Origin: Romboutsia lituseburensis DSM 797
Lineage (GTDB): Bacteria; Bacillota; Clostridia; Peptostreptococcales; Peptostreptococcaceae
DNA length: 64,000 bases
Assembly: GCF_900103615.1 (NCBI RefSeq)
Contig: NZ_FNGW01000002.1
Coordinates: 186,001 to 250,000, forward strand
Reading direction: 5' to 3'
A program made the translations under genes and the position numbers. This document shows positions 1-9,550 of this stretch, piece by piece (position 1 is the stretch's first letter; each line of letters opens with the position of its first letter). The notes beneath the pieces were generated by a model. The model ran no database searches. It was given only the letters and a program-made list of their open reading frames with translations, and had not been told where the DNA came from.

Positions 1-525
1 TATAAATAATTTTAATATGCAAGCCAATGTAAACGCAAATGATATAATTGTTCTAATACCTGTTATACCAGAAAATATTAATAGTGAAACCACAAATAAA
101 CCTATCAAAAAAATTTCTGAATCTATTCTATAATGATCTATCATATTAGCAAATAAAATTTCCCCTTCTTTGCTTTGTTCTATAAGTACAAAGGCTTTAT
201 CTCCTTCTTTAAATATCTTGTCCTCTTCTAACTTTCCACTTAATAAATTTACTCCTTCAATTTCTTTATTTTTTAGTTTTCCATTAAGTATTTTTATTTT
301 ACATCTTTGCTCACCTTGTTTTACCAGACCAACTTGATAGACATTAGAGTTATCTACACTTATAACCTCAGCTTTTACACCTTGAGAATTTATATATAGT
401 TGTTTCTCAAAACCAGTTGGAATTAATAATAATATTATTATCCCAATTATACAGATAATAGAAAATAGAAAATCTTTATTTTTTATTAATGATTTTTTAT
501 TTCTCAAATTTTCTTTTTTAATCAA
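1..525 (-). CDS. YibE/F-like membrane protein, N-terminal part (runs off left edge)
   Basis: Open reading frame on the minus strand that continues past the left edge, so the C-terminal part is missing. The start is a TTG at 523-525 preceded by AGGAGAG. The first ~25 residues are basic, then comes one hydrophobic segment, then a roughly 100-residue soluble stretch containing a VKQGEQRCKIKILNGKLKN-type segment, then a second hydrophobic run entering further membrane helices at the edge. This layout resembles YibE/F family membrane proteins, whose function is poorly known. The family call is from recognition of the soluble domain plus membrane layout, not from a search. It lies 19 bp downstream of the phoA-type phosphatase gene's stop and is co-directional, so the two may be co-transcribed. 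Confidence 0.6.
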   Translation of the reverse strand, partial: MIKKENLRNKKSLIKNKDFLFSIICIIGIIILLLIPTGFEKQLYINSQGVKAEVISVDNSNVYQVGLVKQGEQRCKIKILNGKLKNKEIEGVNLLSGKLEEDKIFKEGDKAFVLIEQSKEGEILFANMIDHYRIDSEIFLIGLFVVSLLIFSGITGIRTIISFAFTLACILKLFI

Positions 526-544
526 TTTTCTCTCCTAATATGTT

Positions 545-2071
545 TTATTTTAATCCGCATACTTCAACTAATTTTTTAAATATATCAGTATTATCATAAG
601 ACCCATTAAACACTTCACTAGATGCTCCCATAGCATACACCGGCACTGGAACACCTGTATGAGAGTATGATGTCCATCCTATCCCTGCTTTGTTATTTAT
701 TATATGAGTAAGTGTTACAGATAAAGGCTCATAATTACCATATATTACTTCACCTTCTTTTCTTTTATCTTTTTCTTTCATCGTTTCTTTAAAGGCATCT
801 TGTAATTTTTTATATTCATAATCAGAAATAACTAAATTTTTATTATCTTTCTTTAATGCGTCTTTATCATCTTTAGTAATAAGACCAAAATTTTCTTTTA
901 TTATAGGTAATAAATCCTCTAATTTACCATCTTTTTCTTTAGTTTTTTCTTTGTATTTATTTAACAGTTCATTAAATTCTACATAAGATATTTTTTGATT
1001 TTGTAATATATCAAATGCAGTATCATATCCAGTTGTTGCTTGTCCTATAGACATCCCACCTGTTTCATGATCTCCTGTAACTAATATTAAAGTTTCGTCA
1101 GAATGCTTATCTGCAAATTTTACAGCTTCATTGACAGCTTTGTCTAATTCTGATACATCACTTATATTTGTCATAGCATCATTTGCATGTCCTGCCCAGT
1201 CAATTTTTCCTGATTCTACCATCATAAAAAATCCTTTATCATTTTTAAGTACATCTATTCCTTTTTTCACAAAATCATTTAACATCAAAGAATCTTTATC
1301 TGTATCTATACTATACTCCATAGCAGAAGAATCTTGTATCTGTGGATTTATAGCATATACCTTTCCTGACTCACTATTTAAAGACATTATTTCATCTTTA
1401 TTATCTGTAATGTTATATCCTTTTTCCTTTAATATATCAAAAGCATCTTTTTGATTTTTATCTAATCCTTTAGGATTTAATAAAGCACCTCCTGCAAAAT
1501 AGTCAAAGTCACTATTGGCCATTTGCTGTGCTATATCATAATAATTTCCTCTAGATTTTGTATGAGCATAAAAAGCCGCTGGTGTAGCATGATTTAATGC
1601 TACACTACTTACAATTCCTACTTTATAACCTTCTTTTTTTAATTTTTCTGCAATAGTTTCTGTTTTAGTTTTTTTATCTGCTGCTAATCCTATAACCCCA
1701 CTTTGAGTTTTAACACCACCTGCTATAGATGTTGCTGCTGCTGCTGAGTCTGTTATAAATGATGTGGCATTTTGAGTTGTTGCATTTCCTATAACAGGAA
1801 ATTGTGTAAATCCTAGTTTTTCTAATTCAACCTTATCTTTATTCTTTATAGTTCCATTATATACTTGTGCTGCATTAACTTGTGTGTGTGACATTCCATC
1901 CCCTATAAATAGAAACACATATTTGGGCTTTTTAATATTTACTTGTCCTACATTTACTTGTGATTCTTTGATTTGTTCTAAACATTCGTTAGTTGTTGAA
2001 CATCCTACTAACGAACTCATTATAAGTAGTGATGATAATCCTAATACTATAATATTTTTTATTTTTTTCAT
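545..2071 (-). CDS. phoA: Alkaline phosphatase, lipoprotein
   Basis: Zinc/magnesium alkaline phosphatase hydrolysing phosphate monoesters outside the membrane. The reading frame extends upstream to 2122, but the ATG at 2069-2071 has the Shine-Dalgarno (GGTGAGGAAG) and begins a lipoprotein signal: MKK..., a hydrophobic core, then lipobox SLVGC. Metal and catalytic motifs are in family order: FIGDGM near the N-terminus, TDSAAAATSIAGG with the nucleophile Ser, GDHETGG, and near the C-terminus SHTGVPVP. Length (~508 residues) is normal for clostridial members. A highly charged Lys/Glu/Asp-rich insert lies before the last third. The YibE/F-like gene follows on the same strand. No Pho-box-like repeat was obvious upstream. 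Confidence 0.9.
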   Translation of the reverse strand: MKKIKNIIVLGLSSLLIMSSLVGCSTTNECLEQIKESQVNVGQVNIKKPKYVFLFIGDGMSHTQVNAAQVYNGTIKNKDKVELEKLGFTQFPVIGNATTQNATSFITDSAAAATSIAGGVKTQSGVIGLAADKKTKTETIAEKLKKEGYKVGIVSSVALNHATPAAFYAHTKSRGNYYDIAQQMANSDFDYFAGGALLNPKGLDKNQKDAFDILKEKGYNITDNKDEIMSLNSESGKVYAINPQIQDSSAMEYSIDTDKDSLMLNDFVKKGIDVLKNDKGFFMMVESGKIDWAGHANDAMTNISDVSELDKAVNEAVKFADKHSDETLILVTGDHETGGMSIGQATTGYDTAFDILQNQKISYVEFNELLNKYKEKTKEKDGKLEDLLPIIKENFGLITKDDKDALKKDNKNLVISDYEYKKLQDAFKETMKEKDKRKEGEVIYGNYEPLSVTLTHIINNKAGIGWTSYSHTGVPVPVYAMGASSEVFNGSYDNTDIFKKLVEVCGLK

Positions 2072-2409
2072 TTTTACTTCCTCACCTTTTGTACATATAT
2101 TGTTTCTTATATTTATTATCATAAAGTTATTTTATTAAAATGTTATTAGGTATTGCTTAATCAACTGTTAATATTATTTAAATTATGCCAACTATAGAAT
2201 AGTTTTTGCCTACTTATTAAAGTTTAATACTCTTTTAATATGAAATCAATTAAACTATATCCATATATTTTTTCTAATAATTCTGAATTTGCCATTGTAT
2301 GTTTTTACGTTTTATATAAATAAATTTAGTCTAATTTATAGTACAACTCACTTTTAAAGAGTTTCTTAATATTATATATCATAAGTTGAATTTTATAGAG
2401 GTGATTATT
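2072..2409. other. Divergent intergenic region between phoA and sleC
   Basis: About 340 bp of very AT-rich DNA between two divergently transcribed genes, so it should hold both promoters. A CATTGTA element near 2293 resembles the -10 of forespore sigma factors (SigF/SigG), which would suit a cortex-lytic enzyme gene, but I see no convincing -35 at the right distance. No RNA structure or small ORF with a ribosome binding site was found. Confidence 0.4.
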
Positions 2410-3651
2410 TTGTATAAGGGGTACTTAACAATAAAAATTACTGATGAAGAAAATAATTTTCCTATTGAGGGTGCAAAAATTAAAATATCTACAATACCTA
2501 AAGATGAATGTAAAAAAAGTAAAATTCTCTACGATAATCTACTTACTAATTCTTCTGGGCAAGTAAAAAAAGTATTGCTCGATGCTCCTAATTTCATGTA
2601 TTCTCAGGTGCCTAATTCTCCTAGAGCATACAGTACTTATCTACTTGAAGTTGAAAAGGATGGCTATGAAACAATAATAATAGAAGGAGTCCAAATATTA
2701 CCTTGTATCGAAGCTATTCAAAACATATCATTACCTAGGTCTTCTAAGCTATCGAAATCCAATATAAAAATTTACACTATAGGAAAGCATTCTTTATACG
2801 GACCTTATGAATCAAAAATATTAGAACCATCTTTAAAAAAAGTACCGTATGTTTTACCTTATGTTGTTGTGCCCGAATATATAATAGTTCATGACGGGTT
2901 GCCAAGTGATAAAAATGCTCCAAACTATTGGATACCATTTAGAGATTATATAAAAAATGTTGCAAGTTCTGAGATTTACGCAACTTGGCCTACTCAAACC
3001 ATATATGCAAATGTTATTGCTATAGTTTCTTTCACCTTAAATAGAGTTTATACAGAATGGTATAGAAACATGGGATATAACTTTACTATTACTTCAAGTA
3101 CACAATATGATCATAAGTTTATTTATAACAGAAATATTTTTGACACTATAAGTATTGTTGTTGATAATATATTTAATGTTTATATACAAAGACCTAAAGG
3201 TGCTAACCAACCACTTTTAGCTCAGTATTGTGATGGTGTACAGACACAGTGCCCTGGAAAAATGACTCAGTGGGGTAGTAAATATTTAGGAGATCAAGGA
3301 TACCAATTTGAAGATATATTAAAATATTATTACGGATATAACATAGGACTTCAAGGAACAGATATGATAAAAGGTGTTCCATCATCATTTCCTGGATATA
3401 CTCTTTCTCTTGGCTCAAGTGGAGAAAGTGTTAAAATAATTCAAGAACAATTAAATGCAATATCAAATGCATATCCAGCTTTACCTAAAATTGCAGTTGA
3501 TGGTATATATGGTCCAGCCACTAGAAACAGCGTACTAAAATTCCAAGAAATCTTTAGAATGAATCAAAGTGGTGTAGTTGATTTTGCGACTTGGTATGCT
3601 ATATCTAAAATTTATGTAGCTGTTACTAAAATAGCAGAATTTAATGATTAA
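2410..3651 (+). CDS. sleC: Spore cortex-lytic enzyme SleC
   Basis: Germination-specific enzyme that degrades spore cortex peptidoglycan; in clostridia it is made in the forespore as a zymogen and activated by Csp proteases. The start chosen is TTG at 2410 because AGAGGTGAT sits at the proper distance; the frame is open upstream to a TTG at 2386. Domain order matches SleC: an N-terminal beta-rich pro-region (GYLTIKITDEENNFPIEGAKIK), then the SpoIID-like catalytic core with SSEIYATWP, IVSFTLNRVYTEWYRN and QYCDG...CPGKMTQWGS, then a C-terminal peptidoglycan-binding module (LGSSGESVKIIQEQLN...DGIYGPAT...VVDFATW). About 413 residues, close to C. difficile SleC. It lacks an obvious signal peptide, as in C. 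difficile. No csp protease gene is in this window. Confidence 0.88.
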   Translation: MYKGYLTIKITDEENNFPIEGAKIKISTIPKDECKKSKILYDNLLTNSSGQVKKVLLDAPNFMYSQVPNSPRAYSTYLLEVEKDGYETIIIEGVQILPCIEAIQNISLPRSSKLSKSNIKIYTIGKHSLYGPYESKILEPSLKKVPYVLPYVVVPEYIIVHDGLPSDKNAPNYWIPFRDYIKNVASSEIYATWPTQTIYANVIAIVSFTLNRVYTEWYRNMGYNFTITSSTQYDHKFIYNRNIFDTISIVVDNIFNVYIQRPKGANQPLLAQYCDGVQTQCPGKMTQWGSKYLGDQGYQFEDILKYYYGYNIGLQGTDMIKGVPSSFPGYTLSLGSSGESVKIIQEQLNAISNAYPALPKIAVDGIYGPATRNSVLKFQEIFRMNQSGVVDFATWYAISKIYVAVTKIAEFND

Positions 3652-3696
3652 ATAATAAAGAGGATTATAACTTGGTTATAATCCTCTTTATTATTT
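3651..3696 (+). terminator. Bidirectional terminator after sleC
   Basis: Near-perfect inverted repeat: a 20-bp arm AATAATAAAGAGGATTATAA, a 4-nt loop and its complement, with T-rich flanks on both strands. It separates convergent sleC and the LCP gene and can serve both. Confidence 0.85.
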
Positions 3697-3726
3697 AATA
3701 TTTTAAAATTATATTGCGTGTTTATT

Positions 3727-4656
3727 TCACTTTATATATTCTTTTAACTTGATTATATTTTCTTTCATATTAGGCTTTATACACCACATATTTTTATACG
3801 TTATGGTTTCAAAGCTACCTTCATAAGGTATCATATATTGATTAACTTCAAATTCTTTATCAGAGAATATCTTTAATCCTAATTCTTTAATATAGCTTAC
3901 TGGAATATTTGTACTTATTTGGCCTATTATCTCCATATTGATTTCAAACTTCTTATCTGAAGGCTGTTTTTCATATTTTTCTAAAATGCTTTTTAAAACA
4001 TTTCTTTGTCTTTGAGTTCTTTCATAGTCTCCATTACCTTTTTTTCTAATTCTAGAATAAGCAACTGCTTGTCTTCCATTTAATGTTTTAATTCCATTTT
4101 GCGTTATATAGTCTGTACCTTTTTTTAAGTTTTCTATTTTATTTATTTCTACTAAGTTTGCATTAATCTGCTCAATTTCATAATCTTTAAGTTCAATATC
4201 AACTCCACCTACTATATCAATAACTTTAGCTAAACTATAAAAGTCTACAGATACATATTTATCAATATCTAGATCAAAATTTGAATTTATTGTTTCAAGT
4301 GAAAGCTTCGAACCACCATAAGCATATGCATGATTTAATTTATCTTGCCCATGTCCGTCTATTTCTACTAGCGTGTCTCTTAATAGTGAAACTAAGTTAA
4401 TAGTTTTCTTCTCTAAGTCTATGCTAGCTATTATTATAGAGTCCGATCTTGATTTTTCATTTTCATTTCTTTTATCTATACCAAATAACGCTATATCTAT
4501 ATGTTTTTCATTTTTTAATTCATTTTCTATATTTGGTATATTTTTAGTTGGATTTTCTTCGTTTTGTGATTTATATATTATAAATCCTAATAATCCTACT
4601 AAAATTAATAAAAATAATAATATAGCAATAATTATTTTATTATTTAGTTTTTTCAC
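3727..4656 (-). CDS. LytR-CpsA-Psr (LCP) family cell-wall glycopolymer ligase
   Basis: LCP proteins transfer undecaprenyl-linked glycopolymers to peptidoglycan outside the membrane. The start is GTG at 4656 with AAGGAGA upstream; the overlapping ATG meets an immediate stop. One N-terminal membrane anchor (about residues 7-28) is followed by the LCP domain: IALFGIDKR, SDSIIIASID, VSLLRDT with the conserved Arg, DKLNHAYAYGG, VGGVDIEL, and the late YSRIRKKGNGDYERTQRQRNVL signature with its Arg pair. About 309 residues, standard for the family. It stands alone between terminators, so the polymer it attaches cannot be read from context. Confidence 0.88.
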   Translation of the reverse strand: MKKLNNKIIIAILLFLLILVGLLGFIIYKSQNEENPTKNIPNIENELKNEKHIDIALFGIDKRNENEKSRSDSIIIASIDLEKKTINLVSLLRDTLVEIDGHGQDKLNHAYAYGGSKLSLETINSNFDLDIDKYVSVDFYSLAKVIDIVGGVDIELKDYEIEQINANLVEINKIENLKKGTDYITQNGIKTLNGRQAVAYSRIRKKGNGDYERTQRQRNVLKSILEKYEKQPSDKKFEINMEIIGQISTNIPVSYIKELGLKIFSDKEFEVNQYMIPYEGSFETITYKNMWCIKPNMKENIIKLKEYIK

Positions 4657-4736
4657 ATCTATTCTCCTTAGTATTCTATATTTTTTATGTCTATAATATC
4701 ATACTTCATATAATCAACTTTAACATTTTATATAAA

Positions 4737-4770
4737 AAAGTCATATTTTATTATAATAAAATATGACTTT
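4737..4770 (-). terminator. Terminator of threonine aldolase gene
   Basis: A 14-bp perfect stem (AAAGTCATATTTTA and complement) around a 6-nt loop, with T-run on the minus strand just beyond the aldolase stop. Confidence 0.8.
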
Positions 4771-4802
4771 CTAAAAAAATATTATTTTTAATAATTCTTA
4801 TT

Positions 4803-5834
4803 TTAATTTTTAGATATGCATCTTAAATTTTCTACAAACTTTATTACCATATCTTTTTTTGTTGCCCATGAAGTAACCAATCTTATACAAGTATTTTCAT
4901 CATCTATATTTTTCCATATAGCAAATGAATAATTTTCTTTTAACTTATCTATAACATCATTTGGAAATATAGGGAAAATTTGATTTGAAGGTGAATTTAC
5001 TAAATAGTTGTATCCTAGCTCACTTATTCCATTTCTTAATATATTTGCCATATCATTTGCATGTTGTCCTATTTCTAAAAATAAATTATCTTTAAATAAT
5101 TCTACGAACTGTATTCCTAAAAGTCTTCCTTTTGCAAGCATTGCTCCTCTTTGTTTTAAATGATATCTAAAGTCTTCTTTCAAAGAATCTTTACAAATTA
5201 CTAATGCTTCACCTAATAATGCTCCATTTTTTGTTCCCCCAATATAAAAGGCATGTACAAGGTTTGATATGTCGTTTAAGCTTAAATCATTTTCTTGTGA
5301 ACAAAGAGCTGATCCTAATCTTGCTCCATCCATAAATAATAATAAATTATGTTCATCACAAACTGCTTTTAATTCTTTTAGCTCTTTTTTAGTGTATATA
5401 GTACCTATTTCTGTAGAATTTGATATATACACAAGCTTTGGCTTTACTACATGTTCATTAGTATGAGATTTAACAGCCTCTAATACATGATGACTCTTAA
5501 GCTTTCCATCATTAGAGTTCATAGCTATTACCTTGTGTCCAGTGCATTCTATAGCACCTGTTTCATTTGCAAATATATGACCTGTATTTGCTGCTATACA
5601 AGCCTCGTGAGGTCTTAGAAAAGATGCTATAGCTATTAAATTAGTCTGTGTTCCCCCTGGTATAAAGTGTATGTCTACATTATCATTTTCTAATTTTTCC
5701 TTTATTAAAGCTCTAGCTTCTATACAATATATATCTTCTCCATAACCTTCACACTGTTCTAAATTAGTTGTTACTATTTTTTCTAATATTTTAGGATGTG
5801 CACCTTCGCTATAATCATTTTTTAAACTATACAT
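4803..5834 (-). CDS. ltaE: Low-specificity L-threonine aldolase
   Basis: PLP enzyme cleaving L-threonine/allo-threonine to glycine and acetaldehyde. Fold-type I beta-eliminating-lyase family: N-terminal NDYSEGAHPKIL and YGED, HFIPGGTQTN (cofactor phosphate loop), NTGHIFANETGA, LFMDGARLGSAL with the PLP-ring Asp, and the Schiff-base Lys in YIGGTKNGAL. About 343 residues, full length. ATG start at 5834 preceded by AAAGGGGGAG. Monocistronic: terminator directly downstream, ~180 bp AT-rich region upstream. Could supply glycine or catabolise threonine; the sequence does not say which. Confidence 0.88.
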   Translation of the reverse strand: MYSLKNDYSEGAHPKILEKIVTTNLEQCEGYGEDIYCIEARALIKEKLENDNVDIHFIPGGTQTNLIAIASFLRPHEACIAANTGHIFANETGAIECTGHKVIAMNSNDGKLKSHHVLEAVKSHTNEHVVKPKLVYISNSTEIGTIYTKKELKELKAVCDEHNLLLFMDGARLGSALCSQENDLSLNDISNLVHAFYIGGTKNGALLGEALVICKDSLKEDFRYHLKQRGAMLAKGRLLGIQFVELFKDNLFLEIGQHANDMANILRNGISELGYNYLVNSPSNQIFPIFPNDVIDKLKENYSFAIWKNIDDENTCIRLVTSWATKKDMVIKFVENLRCISKN

Positions 5835-6011
5835 TTTGTCTCCCCCTTTAGATACATTTTTTATATAAATACATTTAAATTATATAATTTCATGTTATCA
5901 TTTTAATTTAAATATATTATACAATTAAATTTCCTAAATTAATATATATAATTACGTTTTCCTCCATAATTTCTTATATTATCAAATTTCAATTTATCTT
6001 TTACTTTACAT

Positions 6012-6047
6012 AAAAAAAGAGCTATTTTATAAAATAGCTCTTTTTTT
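6012..6047 (-). terminator. Terminator of the decarboxylase operon
   Basis: Perfect 18-bp inverted repeat AAAAAAAGAGCTATTTTA / complement directly below the oadB stop, with T-tracts on both sides; bidirectional in form. Confidence 0.85.
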
Positions 6048-6057
6048 ATGTATTTAA

Positions 6058-7188
6058 TTATGCAAAGAATTTAAGAAGTATACCCGCCACTACTGCTGAT
6101 CCTATAACACCAGCTACGTTAGGTCCCATAGCGTGCATTAATAAGAAGTTTGAAGGGTTTTCTTCTTGCCCTACTTTTTGTACAACTCTAGCGGCCATAG
6201 GAACTGCTGATACTCCAGCTGCACCTATCATAGGATTTACTTTTCCTTTTGTAACCTTACACATTATTTTACCAAATAATACTCCAGATGCTGTTCCTAC
6301 TGCAAATGCTAAAAGACCCATAGCAGTTATTCCTAATGTTTTTGTTGATAAGAATGTATCTGCATTAGCTGTTGCCCCAACTGTAAGTCCTAACATTATT
6401 GTAATTATATACATTAATGAATTTTGGGCAGTTTCAACTAGTTTAGGTACTCTTCCTGACTCTTTTAATAAGTTACCAAACATAAGCATTCCTATAAGAG
6501 GAGCTGCCGTTGGAAGTAGACCTATAACTAATACCATAACTACTATTGGAAATATTATTTTTTCCTTTTGTGAAACAGGTCTTAACTGTTCCATTTTTAT
6601 ATTACGTTCTTTTTCTGTTGTTAATGCTTTTATTATTGGTGGCTGTATAACCGGAACTAATGCCATATATGAATAGGCAGCTAATGCTATTGGTCCTAAA
6701 AGATGTGGTGCTAACTTAGATGTTAATTGTATCGCTGTAGGTCCATCCGCACCTCCAATTATACCTATAGATGCAGCCTCAGGTCCTGTAAATCCTAAGA
6801 ATATAGCTCCTAAGAATGCAAAGAATATACCAAATTGTGCTGCAGCTCCAAGTAATAAAGTCTTTGGATTAGCTATAAGTGGCCCAAAGTCCGTGCTAGC
6901 TCCTATACATAAAAATATTAGTGGTGGAAATACTCCTAATTTAACCCCTTGGTATAAATAGTAGAATAACCCCCCTGTACTATCCTGTGTTGCTTCTTTC
7001 ATTAAATCTGCGCCTGGCATATTTGCAAGTAACATACCTACTGATATAGGTATTAATAAATATGGTTCATATCCCTTTTTAATAGCTAAATATAAAAATA
7101 TACATGCTATACCTATCATTATAAGTTCTTTGTAAGTTATCATTGCAAAACCAGATTCAGTAATAAACTTAGTTATTATATCACCCAT
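6058..7188 (-). CDS. oadB: Na+-translocating decarboxylase beta subunit (membrane)
   Basis: Integral membrane subunit that decarboxylates carboxybiotin and exports Na+. The frame is open to 7203, but the ATG at 7186-7188 follows GGGGGAG, so translation begins MGDIITKF. About 10 hydrophobic segments; family signatures include [44 protein letters not shown] (Asp of the ion path), and the C-terminal [36 protein letters not shown]. About 376 residues. Last gene of the operon oadA-oadG-(gap)-biotin carrier-oadB; 22 bp separates it from the biotin carrier gene. Confidence 0.92.
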   Translation of the reverse strand: MGDIITKFITESGFAMITYKELIMIGIACIFLYLAIKKGYEPYLLIPISVGMLLANMPGADLMKEATQDSTGGLFYYLYQGVKLGVFPPLIFLCIGASTDFGPLIANPKTLLLGAAAQFGIFFAFLGAIFLGFTGPEAASIGIIGGADGPTAIQLTSKLAPHLLGPIALAAYSYMALVPVIQPPIIKALTTEKERNIKMEQLRPVSQKEKIIFPIVVMVLVIGLLPTAAPLIGMLMFGNLLKESGRVPKLVETAQNSLMYIITIMLGLTVGATANADTFLSTKTLGITAMGLLAFAVGTASGVLFGKIMCKVTKGKVNPMIGAAGVSAVPMAARVVQKVGQEENPSNFLLMHAMGPNVAGVIGSAVVAGILLKFFA

Positions 7189-7210
7189 TTTAAACTCCCC
7201 CAAAAATTAA

Positions 7211-7576
7211 TTAAGCTATTTCTAGTAAATTATCACCTAGACTTACATTTTGTCCTTTATCCACATTTACAGTTTCTACTTTTCCATCTACTGGAGCTAC
7301 AATTTCATTTTCCATTTTCATCGCTTCAAGAACAGCTACCACCTGACCTTTTTTTACAGATTGACCAGGTTTTACTAATACATTTACTATTGTTCCTGGC
7401 ATAGGAGCTGTTATACTTTCTCCAGTTGAGTTAGCATTTGGTTTAGTCACTGTTTTTTGTATTTGTGGTTGTGCTTTTGGCTCTACTTTATTGTCATTTA
7501 CGCCTTCTATAACTTCTTCTATCTCTACTTCATATACTTTCCCGTTTAATGTTATATGATATTTTTTAGCATTCAT
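7211..7576 (-). CDS. Biotin carrier protein of the Na+-pumping decarboxylase
   Basis: Carries CO2 on biotin between the soluble carboxyltransferase and the membrane beta subunit. 121 residues: an N-terminal segment (KKYHITLNGKVYEVEIEEV), a Pro/Ala/Lys linker (about 30-50), and a biotinyl domain with EAMKMENEIVAP, where the Lys is biotinylated. ATG at 7576 with AAAGGAGA. In many bacteria this domain is fused to the alpha subunit; here it is a separate gene, which matches the alpha gene ending without one. Confidence 0.9.
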   Translation of the reverse strand: MNAKKYHITLNGKVYEVEIEEVIEGVNDNKVEPKAQPQIQKTVTKPNANSTGESITAPMPGTIVNVLVKPGQSVKKGQVVAVLEAMKMENEIVAPVDGKVETVNVDKGQNVSLGDNLLEIA

Positions 7577-7716
7577 CTTTCAAATCTCCTTTATATTTAT
7601 ATTGTTTTATCTAAGTTATAAATTTTATTTAAATTTAATTTTTTTTATATAATTACAATCGTATCTTATATTTTTAACTTAGTAATATATATTTAGTGGA
7701 TATATCATATTTTCAC

Positions 7717-7735
7717 TACGTTAAGTATACGTTAA
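7717..7735. repeat. Direct repeat in the gap inside the oad operon
   Basis: TACGTTAA occurs twice (7717-7724 and 7728-7735), 11 bp apart, in the otherwise unexplained 279-bp gap between oadG and the biotin carrier gene. One helical turn of spacing suggests a regulator site for an internal promoter; this is inference only. Confidence 0.35.
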
Positions 7736-7855
7736 ATTTTACCCACTATCTTTATACTACTTAATATTAAAATTTATGAATATAAATTAGAATTTCTTTA
7801 TCACAATATATAATTATTTTCATATAATAGTTATAATTTCTTAAATTATATAAAT

Positions 7856-8143
7856 TTATTTAATCCTTGTAATACTCTTTATACGAAGGTTTGGATTAAT
7901 ATTTCCTTGCCCTGCCATTATTGATGCTGCCAGTGCTACTACTACTTTTTCTTCTTCATCTTCTTCATCTGTTAATGCAAGTTCTTTATGATGGTCTTCT
8001 TTGTTTAAAGGTTTAACTTTATCTTTAAATAAGCTTTTAAAAGAACCCAGTATAACTGATATTAAGAATAAAGTTATGAAAACCATTCCCATGCTGATTA
8101 CTGTAACATAAAGCCCTTGCATTATACTTATTTTTCCAGTCAT
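7856..8143 (-). CDS. oadG: Oxaloacetate decarboxylase gamma chain (OadG family)
   Basis: Small membrane subunit that joins the alpha subunit to the beta subunit of the Na+ pump. 95 residues: one N-terminal membrane helix (about 8-30, GLYVTVISMGMVFITLFLIS), a charged linker rich in Lys and Asp/Glu, then VALAASIMAGQGNINPNLRIKSITRIK at the C-terminus, typical of OadG. ATG at 8143 preceded by AAGTAGGTGA, 15 bp after oadA. Confidence 0.8.
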   Translation of the reverse strand: MTGKISIMQGLYVTVISMGMVFITLFLISVILGSFKSLFKDKVKPLNKEDHHKELALTDEEDEEEKVVVALAASIMAGQGNINPNLRIKSITRIK

Positions 8144-8158
8144 ATTATCACCTACTTT

Positions 8159-9550
8159 CTACATAGTTACTGTTATATATATAACTTCATCTTCTTTTTC
8201 TTCTTTTTTTATAGAATATTTTTCTTCTAAAAACTTAGGGGCTACTTGTGGGAATAAAGCATACATTAGTACCTCTTCATCACATCTAGCTAATTCACTA
8301 GCTTCTTCTTTTATTGCTTCAAATTCAGGTTTTATTAAATCTGCAGGCCTAACAGTTATTACGTCTTCATCTCCTATGATTTTCTTTCTTATTTCTTCAC
8401 TAATTGGAGCTGGAGATTTACCATAATTACCTCTTACATAATCTTTTATTTCCTTAGGTATTAATTTATATCTTTCACCACTTAATACATTAAACAATGA
8501 TTGTGTCCCAACCATTTGACTCATCGGAGTAACCAACGGTGGATATCCTAAATCAGCTCTAACTCTTGGAACTTCTTTTAAAACTTCTTCATATTTATCA
8601 ACTGCGTTTTGTTGTTTTAGTTGTGATAATAAATTAGAAAGCATTCCCCCTGGAACCTGATACTTTAAAGTTTGAGGATCTGTTAATAAAACTTTAGGAT
8701 TTAATATTCCATCATTCATATATTTATCTCTTATCGGCTTAAAGTATTCTGCAACTTTTAAAAGCTTTTCCATGTTAAGTCCTGGGTTTCTATCCATTTC
8801 AGAAAATGTAACAGCTAATGACTCTGTTGGAGGTTGTGAAGTTCCTCCACTAAATGGTGATATTGCAGTATCAATTATATCTACTCCAGCCTCTACAGCC
8901 TTCATATATATCATGTCAGCTATACCACTAGTACAATGAGTATGTAATTCTATCGGTAGATTAGTTATTTCTTTTATTTTTTTCACTAAATCATATGCAT
9001 TATATGGAGTTAAAACGCCTGCCATATCTTTTATACATATAGAATCAGCGCCCATACTCTCCATTGTTTTAATTAAATCTAAATAATATTTTGTAGTATG
9101 AACTTCACTTGTAGTGTAAGATATTGCACATTGACAATGACCATTATATTTTTTAATGGCCTTCATTGAAGCTTCTAAGTTCCTTACATCATTTAATGCA
9201 TCAAATACCCTTATAATATCTATGCCATTTTTTAATGATAATTCTACAAATTTATCTACTGTATCGTCAGCATAATTTCTATAACCAAGTAAATTTTGAC
9301 CTCTTAAAAGCATTTGTAGTTTTGTTTTTTTAACATGTTTTCTTATAAGTCTCAATCTTTCCCAAGGATCTTCGTTTAGAAAACGTATGCACGCGTCAAA
9401 TGTTGCTCCACCCCAAACTTCTAATGCATGATATCCTACGTCATCCATAGTCTCAAGTATAGGTATTATTTCATCTGTTTTTAACCTTGTTGCAATTAAA
9501 GATTGATGCCCATCTCTTAATGCAGTTTCTGTTATTTTTAATTTACTCAT
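8159..9550 (-). CDS. oadA: Oxaloacetate decarboxylase alpha subunit (carboxyltransferase)
   Basis: Cytoplasmic carboxyltransferase that moves CO2 from oxaloacetate to biotin, giving pyruvate. 463 residues: an HMGL-like TIM barrel (ITETALRDGHQSLIATR with the metal-binding Asp, IRVFDALND, CIKDMAGVLTP with the catalytic Lys, ELHTHCTSG with metal His pair) then the PYC/OADA domain (QVPGGMLSNL, YPPLVTPMSQMVGTQ). It ends without a biotinyl domain, consistent with the separate carrier gene. The carboxyltransferase core resembles pyruvate carboxylase/OadA; a methylmalonyl-CoA enzyme would have a different alpha subunit. First gene of the operon. Confidence 0.9.
   Translation of the reverse strand: MSKLKITETALRDGHQSLIATRLKTDEIIPILETMDDVGYHALEVWGGATFDACIRFLNEDPWERLRLIRKHVKKTKLQMLLRGQNLLGYRNYADDTVDKFVELSLKNGIDIIRVFDALNDVRNLEASMKAIKKYNGHCQCAISYTTSEVHTTKYYLDLIKTMESMGADSICIKDMAGVLTPYNAYDLVKKIKEITNLPIELHTHCTSGIADMIYMKAVEAGVDIIDTAISPFSGGTSQPPTESLAVTFSEMDRNPGLNMEKLLKVAEYFKPIRDKYMNDGILNPKVLLTDPQTLKYQVPGGMLSNLLSQLKQQNAVDKYEEVLKEVPRVRADLGYPPLVTPMSQMVGTQSLFNVLSGERYKLIPKEIKDYVRGNYGKSPAPISEEIRKKIIGDEDVITVRPADLIKPEFEAIKEEASELARCDEEVLMYALFPQVAPKFLEEKYSIKKEEKEDEVIYITVTM

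Noticed and set aside
1131-1454. 107-residue plus-strand ORF inside phoA
   Set aside because: Antisense shadow of the phosphatase gene; no ribosome site, composition of a reverse-complemented coding frame.
2280-2330. SigG promoter for sleC
   Set aside because: CATTGTA could be a -10, but no acceptable -35 at 15-16 bp; kept only as a remark in the intergenic entry.
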